Assembly: GCA_031835245.1 (NCBI GenBank)
Contig: JAVKOQ010000636.1
Coordinates: forward strand, 1 to 22,250
Length of the DNA: 22,250 nucleotides
From: Balamuthia mandrillaris
Taxonomy: Eukaryota; Discosea; Longamoebia; Balamuthiidae
Direction: 5' to 3'
The first letter of the stretch is position 1. The number at the start of each line of letters is the position of its first letter. A program made the position numbers and the translations under genes. Below the pieces are notes generated by a model. The model saw only the letters and a list, made by a program, of their open reading frames with translations. It had not been told where the DNA came from and searched no databases. Below are positions 1-10,516 of the stretch, one piece after another.

Positions 1-227
1 AAGGTTAGCTTTTCTCCCTCCTGCCTCCCTCCCTCTGTTTTACTCACTTCTCTTCTTCTTTTGAAGTTAAACAGCTACCACCACCACCTCCTGGCCACGT
101 TACACTCTGCGAACTCAACTGCGAACTGCGTACTCTGCTCCCTTCTCTCCTTCGTCCCTTCACCAACCTCTTCCTTTCCCCCTCTCCTGGCCGCTGCGAC
201 ACCATTTGTCACTCTGACCTTTTTAAT

Positions 228-1609
228 ATGTGTGCAAACAGTGAGCACGTCTGGCGAGGACGACGATAGTCTCTCTCGTTATCTCTCCGCTGGTGTACGT
301 TCTAGTCCTTCTCCTTTGTCATCCTCCTGCAGGCAACAACTCATCACTCGCTCTTCTCTCTCTCTCTCGCTCTCTCCTTTCACAAAAAATAGGGAGTGCG
401 CTATCCCTACTTGGTGGTACCACTGCCCCAACAAGAACGGGAGCTAGACGGAGAAGGTGGTGGCATTGGAGGCATCCACAAAGTCGGCAAGCGTGCAACC
501 GGCAGCGGCGCGCTGAAACGGAAACGTAGTGAACCATCAGAAGACGGTCGCCTTTGGCACAGTTTTACAGACGCTGTCTCTGTTCTTCTTCATAACTTTG
601 TGCCGGTACTCTTTTTGTTCTTACATCTTCCTTTTCGCTCGTTTCCAAGTTGTTGGTTGTGATTGTTTGCATATTATTTCATTTTGAAAAGGGAGGTCGG
701 CAACCTCTATCGGTGGACGAGTTAGAGCAAGAAGGAAATGTGGATGGACAAAAAAGAATTAGGGCATTGGCATGGCATCACTACAAACAATTATTTGCTA
801 TAGCTGCCGCTGATGGCAGCATTCATCTTTACAATCTTACCGCTGAGAGTGAGTTCTCTCTCTCTCTCTCTCTCTCTTCTTTTTCACTTTGTCTTACAAA
901 GAATTACAACGATTAAAGGGTGGTTGCCGACTTGTCTCCAACACCAATTTCAAACTAAAGTTTACAACATTGCATGGAAGCCACAAGCTGCAAACGTACT
1001 GGCTGTAGCCTGCAGGTCTCTCTCTTATATCATATTTACGAGCTGTTACTTACTGTGTTGAATTCAGGCATGGGATTTGTTTGTGGCGGTTGTTCAACAA
1101 TCGAAACAAGTCATCTCGTGCAAGGAGAAGAGGAGACGGCGACATTTCTCCTGCTGGAGGCTTATTCACAGATACCGTTGGTAGTGTCAGACAAAGCACT
1201 TCAACAGCTGCTTGGATGCGCTATCTCTCTTATCCATCGCATGGACCGGTTACAAGCATCGCATGGAGTCCTGATGGACAGTATCTAGCTTCAGGGTCGC
1301 CCTCTCATCCAGCGGTCATTGTATGGGATATCGTATTAGGGACGTGCACTCCGCTCAACCGTTTGTCTACGCATGGTATATCGTTGGTGCGGTGGTCGCC
1401 CAATCAGTCCTACCTATTTGCTGCTACTACGTACGCACCTATCACTTTTTCTCCGCTCGTGTCTATTCTCTTATAAATCTTTATGTTGGGCTCATTGGCG
1501 ACAATACCATAGGGGTGGAACTTTCTTTGTGTGGGAGACGAAGACCTGGAATAGTCAAAAATGGACATTTTCTGGGCCTTGTCAGGTGTGTTCTTTGATC
1601 TCTCCCTCC

Positions 1610-1644
<35 letters not shown>

Positions 1645-2502
1645 GCTCCACTCTAATCGCTACCGGCAGAGTGCGGCATGGAGCCCTGACAGCCGATTCT
1701 TGCTGGTAAGCGAGAAAGGAGAGAGCACTGTACACATTATTTATTTCAAAGGCTCTCCCCCTGAGATCGGAGGTGCCTACCAAGGCTGCGAGGAGATGGG
1801 TCCCTACGAGGTCACGCATCCAAATGGACAGACCGAAATGTACGTTTTTTTTTCCTGTAGTATGTTTTGCATATTCGTTCAGTGACTGTTGTTCTTGTTT
1901 ACAACCTTTTATTTGTGCTTTAAATATAACAGGGCGGGAGGACCGATAGACCAAATTCATTGGGATCCTTCTGGCGAACGCATTGCCGTTACGTTCCTCA
2001 ACAGTGGCTCGAAGGTGACGGCCTCAACTTCTTCTACAAATACAAAGACGAAACGAAAATCAACAATGATGGACGTTGTGGACGAGAAAGGCAAAGAGGT
2101 AGTAGAGAAGGAAGCCGAGGAGAAAGAAAAGGAAAAGGAAGCGGAACCAGATCATGGTGATGAGGAACCACGCAGTGATGAAAAGACTAACATCGAAACA
2201 ATTTGTGAACAAGGGCTAATTGGTATTTATGCGACCAGTGTTCGTGCTTCTTTTTTGGAATTCAATTCAAGGTATGTGTTGCCTTCAAAAAAAAAAAAGA
2301 CAAAAACAAAACAAACAAAACAAAACAAACAAAAACAAAACGCACCTCTTTTGTTTTTCTAACCAGTTCGAATAACAACAGAGGCTACATTCGTGGTCCG
2401 TTGACAGGAGGAAGACCCCACGCGCTCGCCTTCAGCCCAACCTTCACCCGTGGTGCACTGCTCTCTGTGGTTCGTTAGCCTCTCGCCTCTTCTCTCGCCT
2501 CT

Positions 2503-2534
<32 letters not shown>

Positions 2535-2704
2535 TCACTCTCCACTCTCCACTCCACTCTCCAGTGTCTTACATTATCCTTTTTTTGTTCTCTTTTTCTT
2601 TACTTCTCTCTTTCTCGTAATGCTTGTCACAAAAGGGATGGACAAGTGGACAGATCTCTTTTTATCCGCTTTACTTTCCAACCGATTCCAAAACAGAGTT
2701 TTAA
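228..2704 (+). CDS. AAAS: Aladin-type WD40 nucleoporin (AAAS/ALADIN)
   Basis: Scaffold nucleoporin of the nuclear pore complex, anchored in animals through NDC1. Inferred exons: 228-about 240/248, 393-605, 692-848, 919-1015, 1068-1430, 1513-1585, 1670-1839, 1933-2271, 2367-2469, 2636-2704; about 530 residues. Blocks matching animal aladin are IRALAWHHYKQLFAIAAADG, NIAWKPQAANVLAVAC, GPVTSIAWSPDGQYLASGSP, VIVWD, FFVWETKTW, SAAWSPDSRFLLVSEKGES, IHWDPSGERIAV and the C-terminal GALLSVVGWTSGQISFYPLYF. The last block is recovered only by splicing 2469 to 2636. A Lys/Glu-rich insert of about 55 residues (DNA about 2025-2200) interrupts the late propeller. The 5' end is the weak part: 228 is the only ATG before the exon at 393, and the splice joining them is uncertain (donor 241 or 249, acceptor 393 or 397). 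The gene could also begin left of the window. The family call is firm. Confidence 0.88.
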
Positions 2705-2709
2705 ATAAA
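2704..2709 (+). terminator. AATAAA polyadenylation signal of the aladin gene
   Basis: A perfect AATAAA overlaps the last base of the aladin TAA stop. The convergent CBP80 stop is only 88 bp further on, so the two 3' ends are packed tightly. Position and context support it; no transcript evidence is available. Confidence 0.45.
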
Positions 2710-2792
2710 GTGGCACCACAAAGCTGGGTGCATGATATGCAGAACGCAGTGTGTAAGTTTGGAATAACAAAAGAATGCACGAAGGGAATATT

Positions 2793-2926
2793 TTAGCAAA
2801 CGAGCTTGAACTGATGGAAGACAGACGTGATTCTCTCGTCTAAATCAGAGGTAAATAGCACACTTTCCATCGTATGAATGAATGGCCTGATTTCTTTGTT
2901 ATACTATAAAAGAAATCAGAAAGCAA

Positions 2927-2966
<40 letters not shown>

Positions 2967-3249
2967 ACCTTTCTGCCGATTTCTTTCATGAGGGCAAGTG
3001 TAAACACAAACCATGACTCCAAGTCGCTGCCACCTTGGTTAAGATGTGTAGAAAGCGAGATGACGAATCGCTGCAGAAGAAAAAATTGGTATCAGGAAGA
3101 AAAAGGTTAAAGAAGGAACAAACCTGGAAGATCTTTAGGAACAGCTCCTTTTGCTCCTGTAATGCTGCATTCAATGCTTCATTTGCTTGGTTCAGCTTTT
3201 TTTCTATTTCTTCATTTTCTTCTCTTCGTGCTGCTAACAGCAAGGCTAA

Positions 3250-3294
<45 letters not shown>

Positions 3295-4962
3295 GAGACG
3301 ATGACGAACATGATTGTTGCAGAGCTTGAACCTCTTGGGTGAGGGTTTGGGTCCTCGCAATAGTCTTTTCGATGGTGTTGCGGAGAATTTCGCGGGTGTA
3401 GCGTCGAGTAAAGTGGGGCAGAACGCTGCTGGAAAAGAGCCATTCCACAATAGAAACATTGTCCGCCACCAAATAGGTCATCAGCTTGTCAAAAACGATG
3501 CTGACGTGCTGTGAAGAGTTCTGCCAAAAATCAGCGACTGCTGCTAGACATTGCACGCGAAGCGTTTGGTCGTTGGCCATCAAACGTAACAAGGGATTGT
3601 ATCTGTTAAAATAAGAACATGATGAATAAATCACTTGTATTGTTGTGTTGTAGTATTGTTGGGCGGGTGTGGGTGTCGCTATTTTGTACCTTTCTAAAAT
3701 GTTTAGCATATGGCTAAAGCTTTTTGAACCTGCTTCCAACAGGCAATGAATGACCAATTCCATCGAATCGTATTGCGAGAGGGAATGGTCTTCCTCCTCT
3801 TCCTCCTCTTCCTCTTCACCCTTCTTGTTGTCTTGTAGAGGTGCGCCATCATCCAGCCATTGCTTGATCTGAGTAGATTGTTGTCTCTCTCGAATCATTT
3901 GGAGCAGAATAAGACGACGTCTTTGAATAGAGCGGAAATGTTTCTGTTCTCCAGCTTTTTGTTGTTGCTCCTCTGAGCTACTGCCATCGCCGCTGTACTT
4001 GAGAGTAGGAGTTGGTTTGGGTGGCATCAGCGCTTCGAACTCGTCAGGGATGGTCCTGCGAACACGATCCCAATAGGCTAAGCGAACGCACTGCTCTAAA
4101 ACTTCCTTGACAAACAAACGTTTTGGCTCGTCCTCTCCCATTTCTAAAACATGTGCCCTGTTTGTTTGTCAATAAAAATACAGGTTCAAAGAAATAACGA
4201 ACAAATAACAAAGAAACATAAGAAACAAACCAATAGGACCAGTTCCATTTATAGTCAAAGTTACTGAGATGATGAGAAAACCAAGAGGATAATCGGTCGG
4301 TACACTCAGGGTCCATTTGTTCAACTCTCTCAAACAATGTGATTATTGCTTGTCCAAGCTGTATAACGTTCAGTATTTTCAATGATTGAATGAGTCAGGG
4401 CATTTTGGTGGGAAAAAATAGAATAAAATAAAGAAATGGCTGAAATACGTACTTGAGGTGGAAAAGTAGGGTGAGTCTTGCATAGATCCGAAATAAGCAC
4501 CGAATAAAAGACACCAGGATAAGCAGCCTTTGGAAGCTGCAACATCTGTGCAAAAATATTCTACAGAAAAGAAAGCAATTAGAAAAGAGAAAAGAGAATA
4601 GAAGAGGAAGAAGAAAAGAATAAGAAGACAAAGACAAAGAAGAAAGAAGAAGAAGAAGAAGAAGAAGCACCGAGAAGATAAAGGCAGACCGAGACTAACC
4701 TCAACAAGGATTTGGTCATAGTTGGCTTCTGGGAATGGCAAATTTAGCAAAAATTTGGCACAGAGTTTGTGATCGCCGCTGAAAAAATGCATCAGATCAA
4801 TCATATAATCTTCCAGCATTTGACGGTCAAACGAGGTGGCCTCCGTATTCGAATCTCTTTGCTTGAAGAGTCTGAAAATTGGGCGCAACGGTGTTAAACC
4901 GACACATAACTGCTTCTTTGAGTCAGCAATTCCCCATTCGCCCTTTTATGTGGAAGAGGGAA

Positions 4963-4998
<36 letters not shown>

Positions 4999-6358
4999 TC
5001 AGAAAGCAGTTCGTAATACAGGAAAAACAACAGACAATATGAAAGGGCCGTGTACCAAAGATTTTAATGACAAAGAAGACACGTCATGTTGAATGGCAGA
5101 GTTAAGAGTAGATTGGAAGGCGGGATAAGGGTGAAGAACCGAAGAAAAGCGCCAATCAGCATCTTTCAACTCCTCATATCGCCTCCACAGCCAAAGCAAG
5201 TAGTTGTGGTCCTGTTCTTGTTCTGCTTCTTGATGAAGAGGATAGACATCGATGGCACGAAAGGCAGGGGCGAGGTTATGCGCTCTGTCCTGTATATAGT
5301 CTTCCAAAATGTGCCATGCCCGTTCAAATCTGTCAGAGCATCGTTCCACAAACTCGCGTGCCACGAACGGAATGGCTTTCAGCAGAGCCAATGCCACTAC
5401 GTCTCTAAACTGAGGTGGTGCTCTTCCTACTTTTCTCCTCCGTTCTTCATTTGCTTCTTCCTCTTCCTCATCTTTTTTCTGTTCATCCTCACGTTCTTCT
5501 TCGTCTTCTTGTCGTTGTTGAAGCAAAGCGAGCAACGGCTGAACCACATCCAGAAAAGAGGTCGGGAGGATTACGTTGGCATTAACCAACTCAGCAAGGA
5601 AGCGAAGGTGGCACTTAACGGAGGGAGCGTCCTTCCCGTCCAAACCCTGTTGAAGGGCGCTCATGACCCGTGCCACCACTTCCTTGCCGAAAGCAGCGTC
5701 CTTGGTGTTGATCAGCCCAACTAACGTCCCATAGACGCCTGCTTTCACTGGCAAATTTGCAATACTTAAAAAAACGAAACATAATCAGTTCGAGAAAAAA
5801 AAAGTTCTTCCAGAGAAGAAAGTGAAAAGAAAAAAAAAAGGGAATGGAGAAAGAAGGAAAGCAAAAGAGAAAACAAACCACGAAGAGAGCGTGTCGAGGA
5901 TTTGTTTGCGGTGAGTAGTGAGGTCGCTCTCAAGGGCCTGGGCAAGACCCTGCAAGTTGCTCTCCAGGGAAGAGCCACTCTTGAAGTTGTCCCCAATCTT
6001 GACGATGAGAGAGCGCAGCCTTTGTTCAATGTCTGCAGCTTCATCGTATCTTCTCCGTTTGTAGTCACTGCCACCTTGATCCCTGGCCCCGTACCTGTCT
6101 CCTCGTTTGTTCCCTTTTTGTTTTGTGAGTGGGTTGCAAAACTAAAAATGAACCTCTCAAATAAATCAGCACAAATCAAAGAAAAAAATCTTCACCTCCT
6201 CTGTCACCGCCACCACCATAGCGATCCCCACTTCGGCGTCGATAAGAAGGAGAGGCATGATGAAAGCCTCCCCCACCACCCCGCGGGATATACCCTCCTC
6301 CACCTCCTCCAAACTCATCCCTGTCCCGCCTGGGTGGCCACGATTCTCTCCTGTCCAT
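2793..6358 (-). CDS. NCBP1: Nuclear cap-binding protein subunit 1 (CBP80, MIF4G family)
   Basis: Large subunit of the nuclear cap-binding complex, which with CBP20 binds the m7G cap and acts in splicing, export and decay. Exons: 6358-6196, 6113-5879, 5764-5056, 4909-4700, 4560-4453, 4358-4231, 4157-3690, 3602-3310, 3245-3124, 3070-2969, 2903-2793; 882 residues against about 790 in human. Residues 1-55 are Arg/Gly-rich. Three MIF4G-type helical domains follow, roughly 70-320, 385-580 and 595-880. Matches to human CBP80 include SSLESNLQGLAQALESDL, YGTLVGLINTKDAAFG, DRLSSWFSHHLSNFDYKW, FVKEVLEQCVRLAYWDR, SKSFSHMLNILERYK, FTRRYTREILRNTIEK and the end MESVLFTSDLDERITSVFHQF. Acidic inserts (a run of Glu near DNA 3790-3825; Glu/Asp/Lys near 5430-5530) explain the extra length. 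The ATG at 6358 is the only ATG in that frame after the upstream stop. The acceptor at 4909 could instead be 4915, which adds two residues in frame. Confidence 0.94.
2929..2964 (-). repeat. Dinucleotide repeat, (CT)n on the sense strand, in the last CBP80 intron
   Basis: About 17 AG units on the + strand, reading CT in the direction of CBP80 transcription, directly after the donor of the intron 2968-2904. Confidence 0.9.
3251..3291 (-). repeat. Dinucleotide repeat, (CT)n on the sense strand, in a CBP80 intron
   Basis: About 20 AG units on the + strand, filling most of the 64-bp intron 3309-3246. It reads CT on the sense strand. Confidence 0.9.
4966..5000 (-). repeat. Dinucleotide repeat, (CT)n on the sense strand, in a CBP80 intron
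   Basis: A slightly interrupted AG tract on the + strand inside the 146-bp intron 5055-4910. It reads CT on the sense strand. Confidence 0.85.
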
Positions 6359-6422
6359 CTCTGTGTGTTTTTCTGCCCTCAATTTTTTTCTAACGGAATG
6401 CTCAAGACGACACGAACACACA

Positions 6423-6430
6423 TGTCGACT
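6423..6430. promoter_or_regulatory. TGTCGACT, near-copy of the shared promoter palindrome, upstream of CBP80
   Basis: One base differs from TGTCGACA. It lies 65 bp upstream of the CBP80 ATG, in the 200-bp gap after the 83-residue gene, a distance close to that seen at Vps52 (71) and ORC1 (72). Confidence 0.4.
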
Positions 6431-6558
6431 AAAATATGTCTACAAAAAACAGAGGCAAAAAAAAAAAAGGTAATCAAAAAAGTAGAAAGCTGTTTTTCTT
6501 CTCGAACTTGATCGGAAGGAACTGCGAGTGTGGTTTGCTTGCTGGTAAGGACCGTGTT

Positions 6559-6986
6559 CTAGTTGGTAGTGCCTTCCTTGTGGGATTTGGGCTTGGCCAG
6601 TTCTTGGGCTTTGCGCACACGTTCGCTTTCAAAGGACTGTTGATTTGCACAAAAGAGCAAAAAAAAAAAAACGTCAAAGGGGAGGACGGACGAGTTTCGT
6701 TGATGCGTAACGTACCAGTCTTCTGCGCTCAGCAGCGGCCTGACGTTTGTTGATTTGCTCAGGAGTAGGGCACTTCTTAGGCTGTAACATAAAAGGTCCG
6801 CCAAATCAATCGGGTGTTGCCAAAACTACAGAAGCATAAAGAAGCTTTTTTTTTGAGAGTGAAATAAAATCAACATACCGAGCACAATCTCTCTTGCAGG
6901 TTGGGGCTAGGGCAAGGGGAGCTCGACTTGGTCGGAGTAAACTGCGTTTTGTCCACTTCAATAACTTCGGGTACTGACTCGGCCAT
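6559..6986 (-). CDS. Small S/T-P-rich protein with RxLxF motif; stathmin-like segment
   Basis: Three exons, 6986-6879, 6781-6716 and 6636-6559, all in phase 0, give 83 residues. I do not recognise a family with certainty. The protein is polar and probably largely disordered. It has five S/T-P sites, two of full Cdk form (TPTK near residue 18, SPKK near 36, the second spanning an exon junction), and RRRLSF near 55-60, which fits a cyclin-docking RxLxF motif. The Arg/Lys/Glu-rich helix TPEQINKRQAAAERRRLSFE recalls the start of the stathmin domain (EEI..KL.AAEERRKS.E), but the similarity is short. The promoter shares an E2F-like site and a TGTCGACA palindrome, at the same 26-bp spacing, with ORC1. 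I infer a cell-cycle-regulated Cdk substrate or inhibitor, or a stathmin-like microtubule regulator. Exon joins rest on phase and splice signals alone. Confidence 0.55.
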
Positions 6987-7174
6987 GGTTCGTTGCGTCT
7001 TTTGGTTTTAGCTGATCTCTCTTGGTTGCTCGTCCGTGCGTTCGTTCGGTTTTTCTTTTCTGCTCTGCGCCACCCGCTACTACTACTTGCTGCGTGTCGT
7101 CGTTGTCGGTGAAAACCGGAAATTGACGTTTGGTTTGCCCTCTTTTTTTTTTTGGCTCTTCTAGTTGGCAATTT

Positions 7175-7186
7175 TTTGGCGGGAAT
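7175..7186. promoter_or_regulatory. E2F-like site TTTGGCGGGAAT upstream of the small Cdk-substrate-like gene
   Basis: Its reverse strand carries TTCCCGCCAAA, close to the E2F/DP consensus TTTSSCGC. It lies 188 bp upstream of the ATG at 6986 and exactly 26 bp from TGTCGACA at 7213-7220. The same order and spacing occur at ORC1. Confidence 0.4.
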
Positions 7187-7212
7187 GGAAGTTATTGGTT
7201 CGGGGTTTGTTA

Positions 7213-7220
7213 TGTCGACA
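7213..7220. promoter_or_regulatory. TGTCGACA palindrome between Vps52 and the small gene
   Basis: Exact copy of the recurring palindrome. It is 226 bp upstream of the ATG at 6986 and 50 bp past the Vps52 stop, so it probably belongs to the downstream gene. Confidence 0.4.
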
Positions 7221-7227
7221 AAAATAA

Positions 7228-7233
7228 TTTATT
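7228..7233 (-). terminator. AATAAA polyadenylation signal of the Vps52 gene
   Basis: The + strand reads TTTATT, which is AATAAA in the direction of Vps52, 37 bp after its stop codon. Confidence 0.5.
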
Positions 7234-7270
7234 TGTAGACGCAGAGAAAAAAGGGACGAGATGCTGTGTT

Positions 7271-7328
7271 TCACTCGAAGCTGGTGCTGTATTTCTTTAG
7301 CTCATACCTGTAGGGAAAGAGAGTAAGT

Positions 7329-7364
<36 letters not shown>

Positions 7365-10314
7365 CGTTTAGCAACAAAAATCGGTTGGACGCACCTTATT
7401 GTTGTAGGGGGAATGAGGTCCTTCTGTTGGTCTCTGGCATATTTCTTGACCACCTCACTGAAATCAGCGTAAACAGCGTCCAGTTGCATCAGCACTTGTT
7501 TCAAAATCTCCGTTCCTATCACAAAGTTTGAGAAGTAGCGCATCACCTCGTTGCTAATTTGGAACATCACACCTTTCCATGAATTGGCAAAGTCCTCCAA
7601 CAAACTCGCTATCTCAGCTGAGAAGAGTAAGAGAGAAAAAGGGTGAGATAAGAAGGAGAGAAAGAGAGGAAGAAGAGAAGAAAGTGATGAACCTTTATCA
7701 AGCCGCAGGTCGGGTGAGGATATTTTAGGCTTTGTCTTTTTTACAAAAGCAATCATAGGCTCGTAATGTTTGTTGAGCTCATGTGAAATAAATGCCGACA
7801 TCTGCTCTTCCAAGAGTTGTCCGAACCTATCTGTATCTTGTGAGAACACGTTTCTCTCCTGTTTGTATTTATGCATCCATTGTTAATATTCTTTTAACGA
7901 AGAGGCTACAAGAATAAAGAAAATAAATAAGAAAATCAAAGAAAAATACCTTTAGGACTGAGAGAATCAAGTCATAATTGTTGATAAGGAATACAATGGA
8001 CAGACTTTTCTGCTGCTGTTGCTGCGCTTTATTGCCTTTTGCGCCATCCACATAGCTCTTGCTCATACGAATCAACAGAGACTCCATGTTCTTTCGCAAG
8101 AGGTGAAGCGCTTGGACGATACGCTTGTCGGAAAATCCGACATTGAGCATGTTGATTGCGGCAACGAATTCGGCATAACGGCGTGTGACATAGTGGGGAC
8201 GGGTGTCTTGCATGTCGAGGGACTTAGCAGTTGCGCTAGCTAAACTTTCGGCGTTTAGCTCCACAACGGAAAAGAATTTTTGCCACATGAGTTGCTCTAA
8301 TGATTCAAAGTATCTTTCTAGCCCCTATTTTTTTTTATATATTACGGATCAGTTATTCATTTGCGTCTCCGTGGTGTAGTATAAGAGTTTGATAAAAGTT
8401 TTTACCGGAATGGAGATTTTACGAGTTTGTGCCATCACTAACTTGTCCTGGTTGATGATGCGAAGCATCAACAGCACACCGATTGCATCATAGCAAGAGT
8501 TTAAGAATGAGCTCACATTTTCCTAAATTATAAGTAGGATAAGAATTTTAGACTGTTTTGCACTTTGTGGAAAGATAACAACCAACTGATGATATCTCGG
8601 AGGGAAGAAAAGGAGAGAGAGAATCGTACTATGAACAAATCTAGCGTTTTGGAAAAGATAGAGGAAAAAAGCTCGTCACAAGCCTGAGAATCATTCACGC
8701 CAAAAAAGTCTTTGTGAAAACGCCATTCGTACGTTATCGTGTCGAGAAGCATATGGTCAAAGCTGCGAAAGATGGCCTCATAGGGAAACTTCTGTTGATT
8801 CTGAAGTGCCACATGCGGCACAATTGATGGAGCTTCCTCTCCGGTCTCTGCGATGATATCGGCTCTGTCGCCCAAAGCGAAGACGTTGTGCTTGGCCTTT
8901 AGGTCGAGCTTACCTGCTCCAAACAATCCGCTTTTTTTGGCCGATTCAGGAACACCAATAAGGTCATTCTTTCCTGCGATGTCGTACTTTGAAACAAAAA
9001 GACAAAGAAAGCAAAATACTTCGTGAGAAGAAAAAAAGAACGACAGGAAAGAAACAGCAAGAAGGGTTGAACTTACCACAATCTTGGATAAGGAGCTACT
9101 ATAAGTCCGGAAGTGGGCAGAGTAAATACGAGACATAGTGTCCGAATAGTTCTGACGCACTTCGGAAGCAGTCTCGGGTGCATGAGTACCCAAGAAACGG
9201 TTGAGGTACTTGTGCTTCAAGAGCGCTGTCTGCATGATCTGTACATTTGTCTTCGGCTTTCGAAGAGCATATATTTTCTGCAACAGAAATTCTCTCGTTT
9301 TAGCGACCGCTTTGTTTCGTAGCTTTCGAAGGTGAGGACGCATTTCCTCGCATGCCACAGCATCCTTAACTTCCAGTTTAGTTGTTGTTCCTTCCTTGCC
9401 CAACACTCCGTTCTCTACGAAGTCTATTTTGTCGTTGAGTTGAACCAGATAAGCCAAATAGTCCTCGTTCACTTCGGCTGTACATATATTCCTGATATCA
9501 AGCAAATAAGAACAAAAGAGTAAGAGGCAGTAACAAAGACGGAAAAAAGGAGAGCAAATACAAACTTGATGAGGGTTTCAGGCAAAACGGCTTGATCTAT
9601 AAATGCTGATAACTTTTGTTCCACATTCTATAATACGAAAACGCATGCGTTCATTCAAGAAGCCTCAAAAAGAGTAAAGAGCACAGAGAGAAAGAGACAA
9701 GATCCAACCTTACGGTTACGTAGTTTGACGCTCATCGAAGTGGATTGGTCCTGAAGGAACTTGATCTCAGTGCTGATGTTGCCGAGGTCAGCCTGAAAGC
9801 CGCTCAGCAGCTTCTCCATGGTCTGAAGTATCTCGTCGCAGTTGTTGATGTCCTTATGCAGGCTGGCAAAGTGGCTGCTCTCCGCGATGTAATCGGCCAC
9901 GGACTCTCTTTCCACTTTACGAAGGTCCCTCTCTATGGAGTTGGTATACTCTCTAAGATCTACCCCTTGAATGAGCGCCTCTTTAACGCGATCATCTTGT
10001 TGGAACTTGTCGATGAGTTCTATACATATTTTGCGTGGTAAAAAAAAAAGAAAGAAGGTTTTCAGTAATGTCCAAAAACTTGGGAGGGTGAGTGAGAGAG
10101 AAAAGGAACCATCAATCTCATCGAAGTCGACGTCTACATTTGTGATGTCTAGATCACCCAAATCTAGGTCCAAAGGGCCACGATCTTGCAAAGAAAGAAG
10201 TTCTGGGAGGGGAATGATATCCCCCTGCGTTGCGGGAGGTGCTCTAGGGCTTCGTGCCTTATTCAGCCCAACATTCTTGCCACCTAGCAGCTCGTTTCGT
10301 TCTTGGTCCTCCAT
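7271..10314 (-). CDS. VPS52: Vps52, subunit of the GARP/EARP tethering complex
   Basis: Subunit of GARP (Vps51-54), which tethers endosome-derived vesicles at the trans-Golgi, and of the related EARP. Exons: 10314-10110, 10019-9709, 9627-9566, 9491-9077, 8986-8630, 8522-8406, 8324-7950, 7858-7693, 7617-7395, 7307-7271; 755 residues, near the family length. The N-terminal 68 residues are Asp/Leu-rich, then a coiled-coil zone covers about 70-175 (NSIERDLRKVERESVADYI). The Vps52 core follows: FLLQKIYALRKPKTN and QTALLKHKYLNRFLG near 260-285, GKNDLIGVPESAKKSGLFG near 335, FPYEAIFRSFDHMLLDTIT, TRPHYVTRRYAEF near 530, VFLINNYDLILSVLK near 610, and the end YELKKYSTSFE matching VELKKHKPNF of human. 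A Gln run (AQQQQQK) sits in a loop. Start 10314 is the first ATG of the open frame; the gene is divergent from the RBR ligase. Confidence 0.95.
7329..7363. repeat. (AC)n microsatellite in the last Vps52 intron
   Basis: About 17 AC units on the + strand, reading (GT)n on the sense strand, inside the intron 7394-7308. Among the intronic dinucleotide repeats here it is the one that is not CT. Confidence 0.92.
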
Positions 10315-10384
10315 CTCTCTCTCCGTCCCTCGCTGCCCTTCTTTTCCCTTTTTGTTTTTTTTTTTTTTGAGGAGGGCTCCTCTG

Positions 10385-10392
10385 TGTCGACA
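10385..10392. promoter_or_regulatory. TGTCGACA palindrome in the Vps52/RBR divergent promoter
   Basis: Exact copy, 70 bp upstream of the Vps52 ATG (10314) and 124 bp upstream of the RBR ATG (10517), in the 202-bp gap between the two divergent genes. A tRNA-like B box follows at 10429. Confidence 0.4.
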
Positions 10393-10414
10393 CGATATAA
10401 TAATTGGCGTAAGG

Positions 10415-10488
10415 AATGTCTCTGTGACGGATTCGAACCGACGTCCCCGAAGCAATGAACTTCAGCAAACCAAAAAGCCACAAAAAAA
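10415..10488 (-). other. tRNA-like sequence with perfect Pol III B box, probably degenerate
   Basis: On the minus strand GGTTCGAATCC (10439-10429) equals the B-box/T-arm consensus. Upstream lies a 5-bp stem TGAAG/CTTCG around the loop TTCATTG, which has the right size for an anticodon arm and would read CAT (Met). Against a working tRNA: only two D-stem pairs, a T-stem mismatch, a poor acceptor stem built on a T run, a pyrimidine at position 37, and no terminator T run after it. It is either a relic or chance. Confidence 0.2.
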
Positions 10489-10516
10489 AGAAAAAAAGCA
10501 AGAAAAACTGCAGACG

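Noticed and set aside
5086-5724. Plus-strand frame of 212 codons
   Set aside because: Antisense of the large CBP80 exon; hydrophobic runs are the complement of Glu/Asp/Lys codons, and no family pattern is seen.
228-6358. Aladin and CBP80 as a functional RNA-export gene pair
   Set aside because: They are convergent, share no promoter, and neighbours are unrelated; adjacency alone is not evidence.
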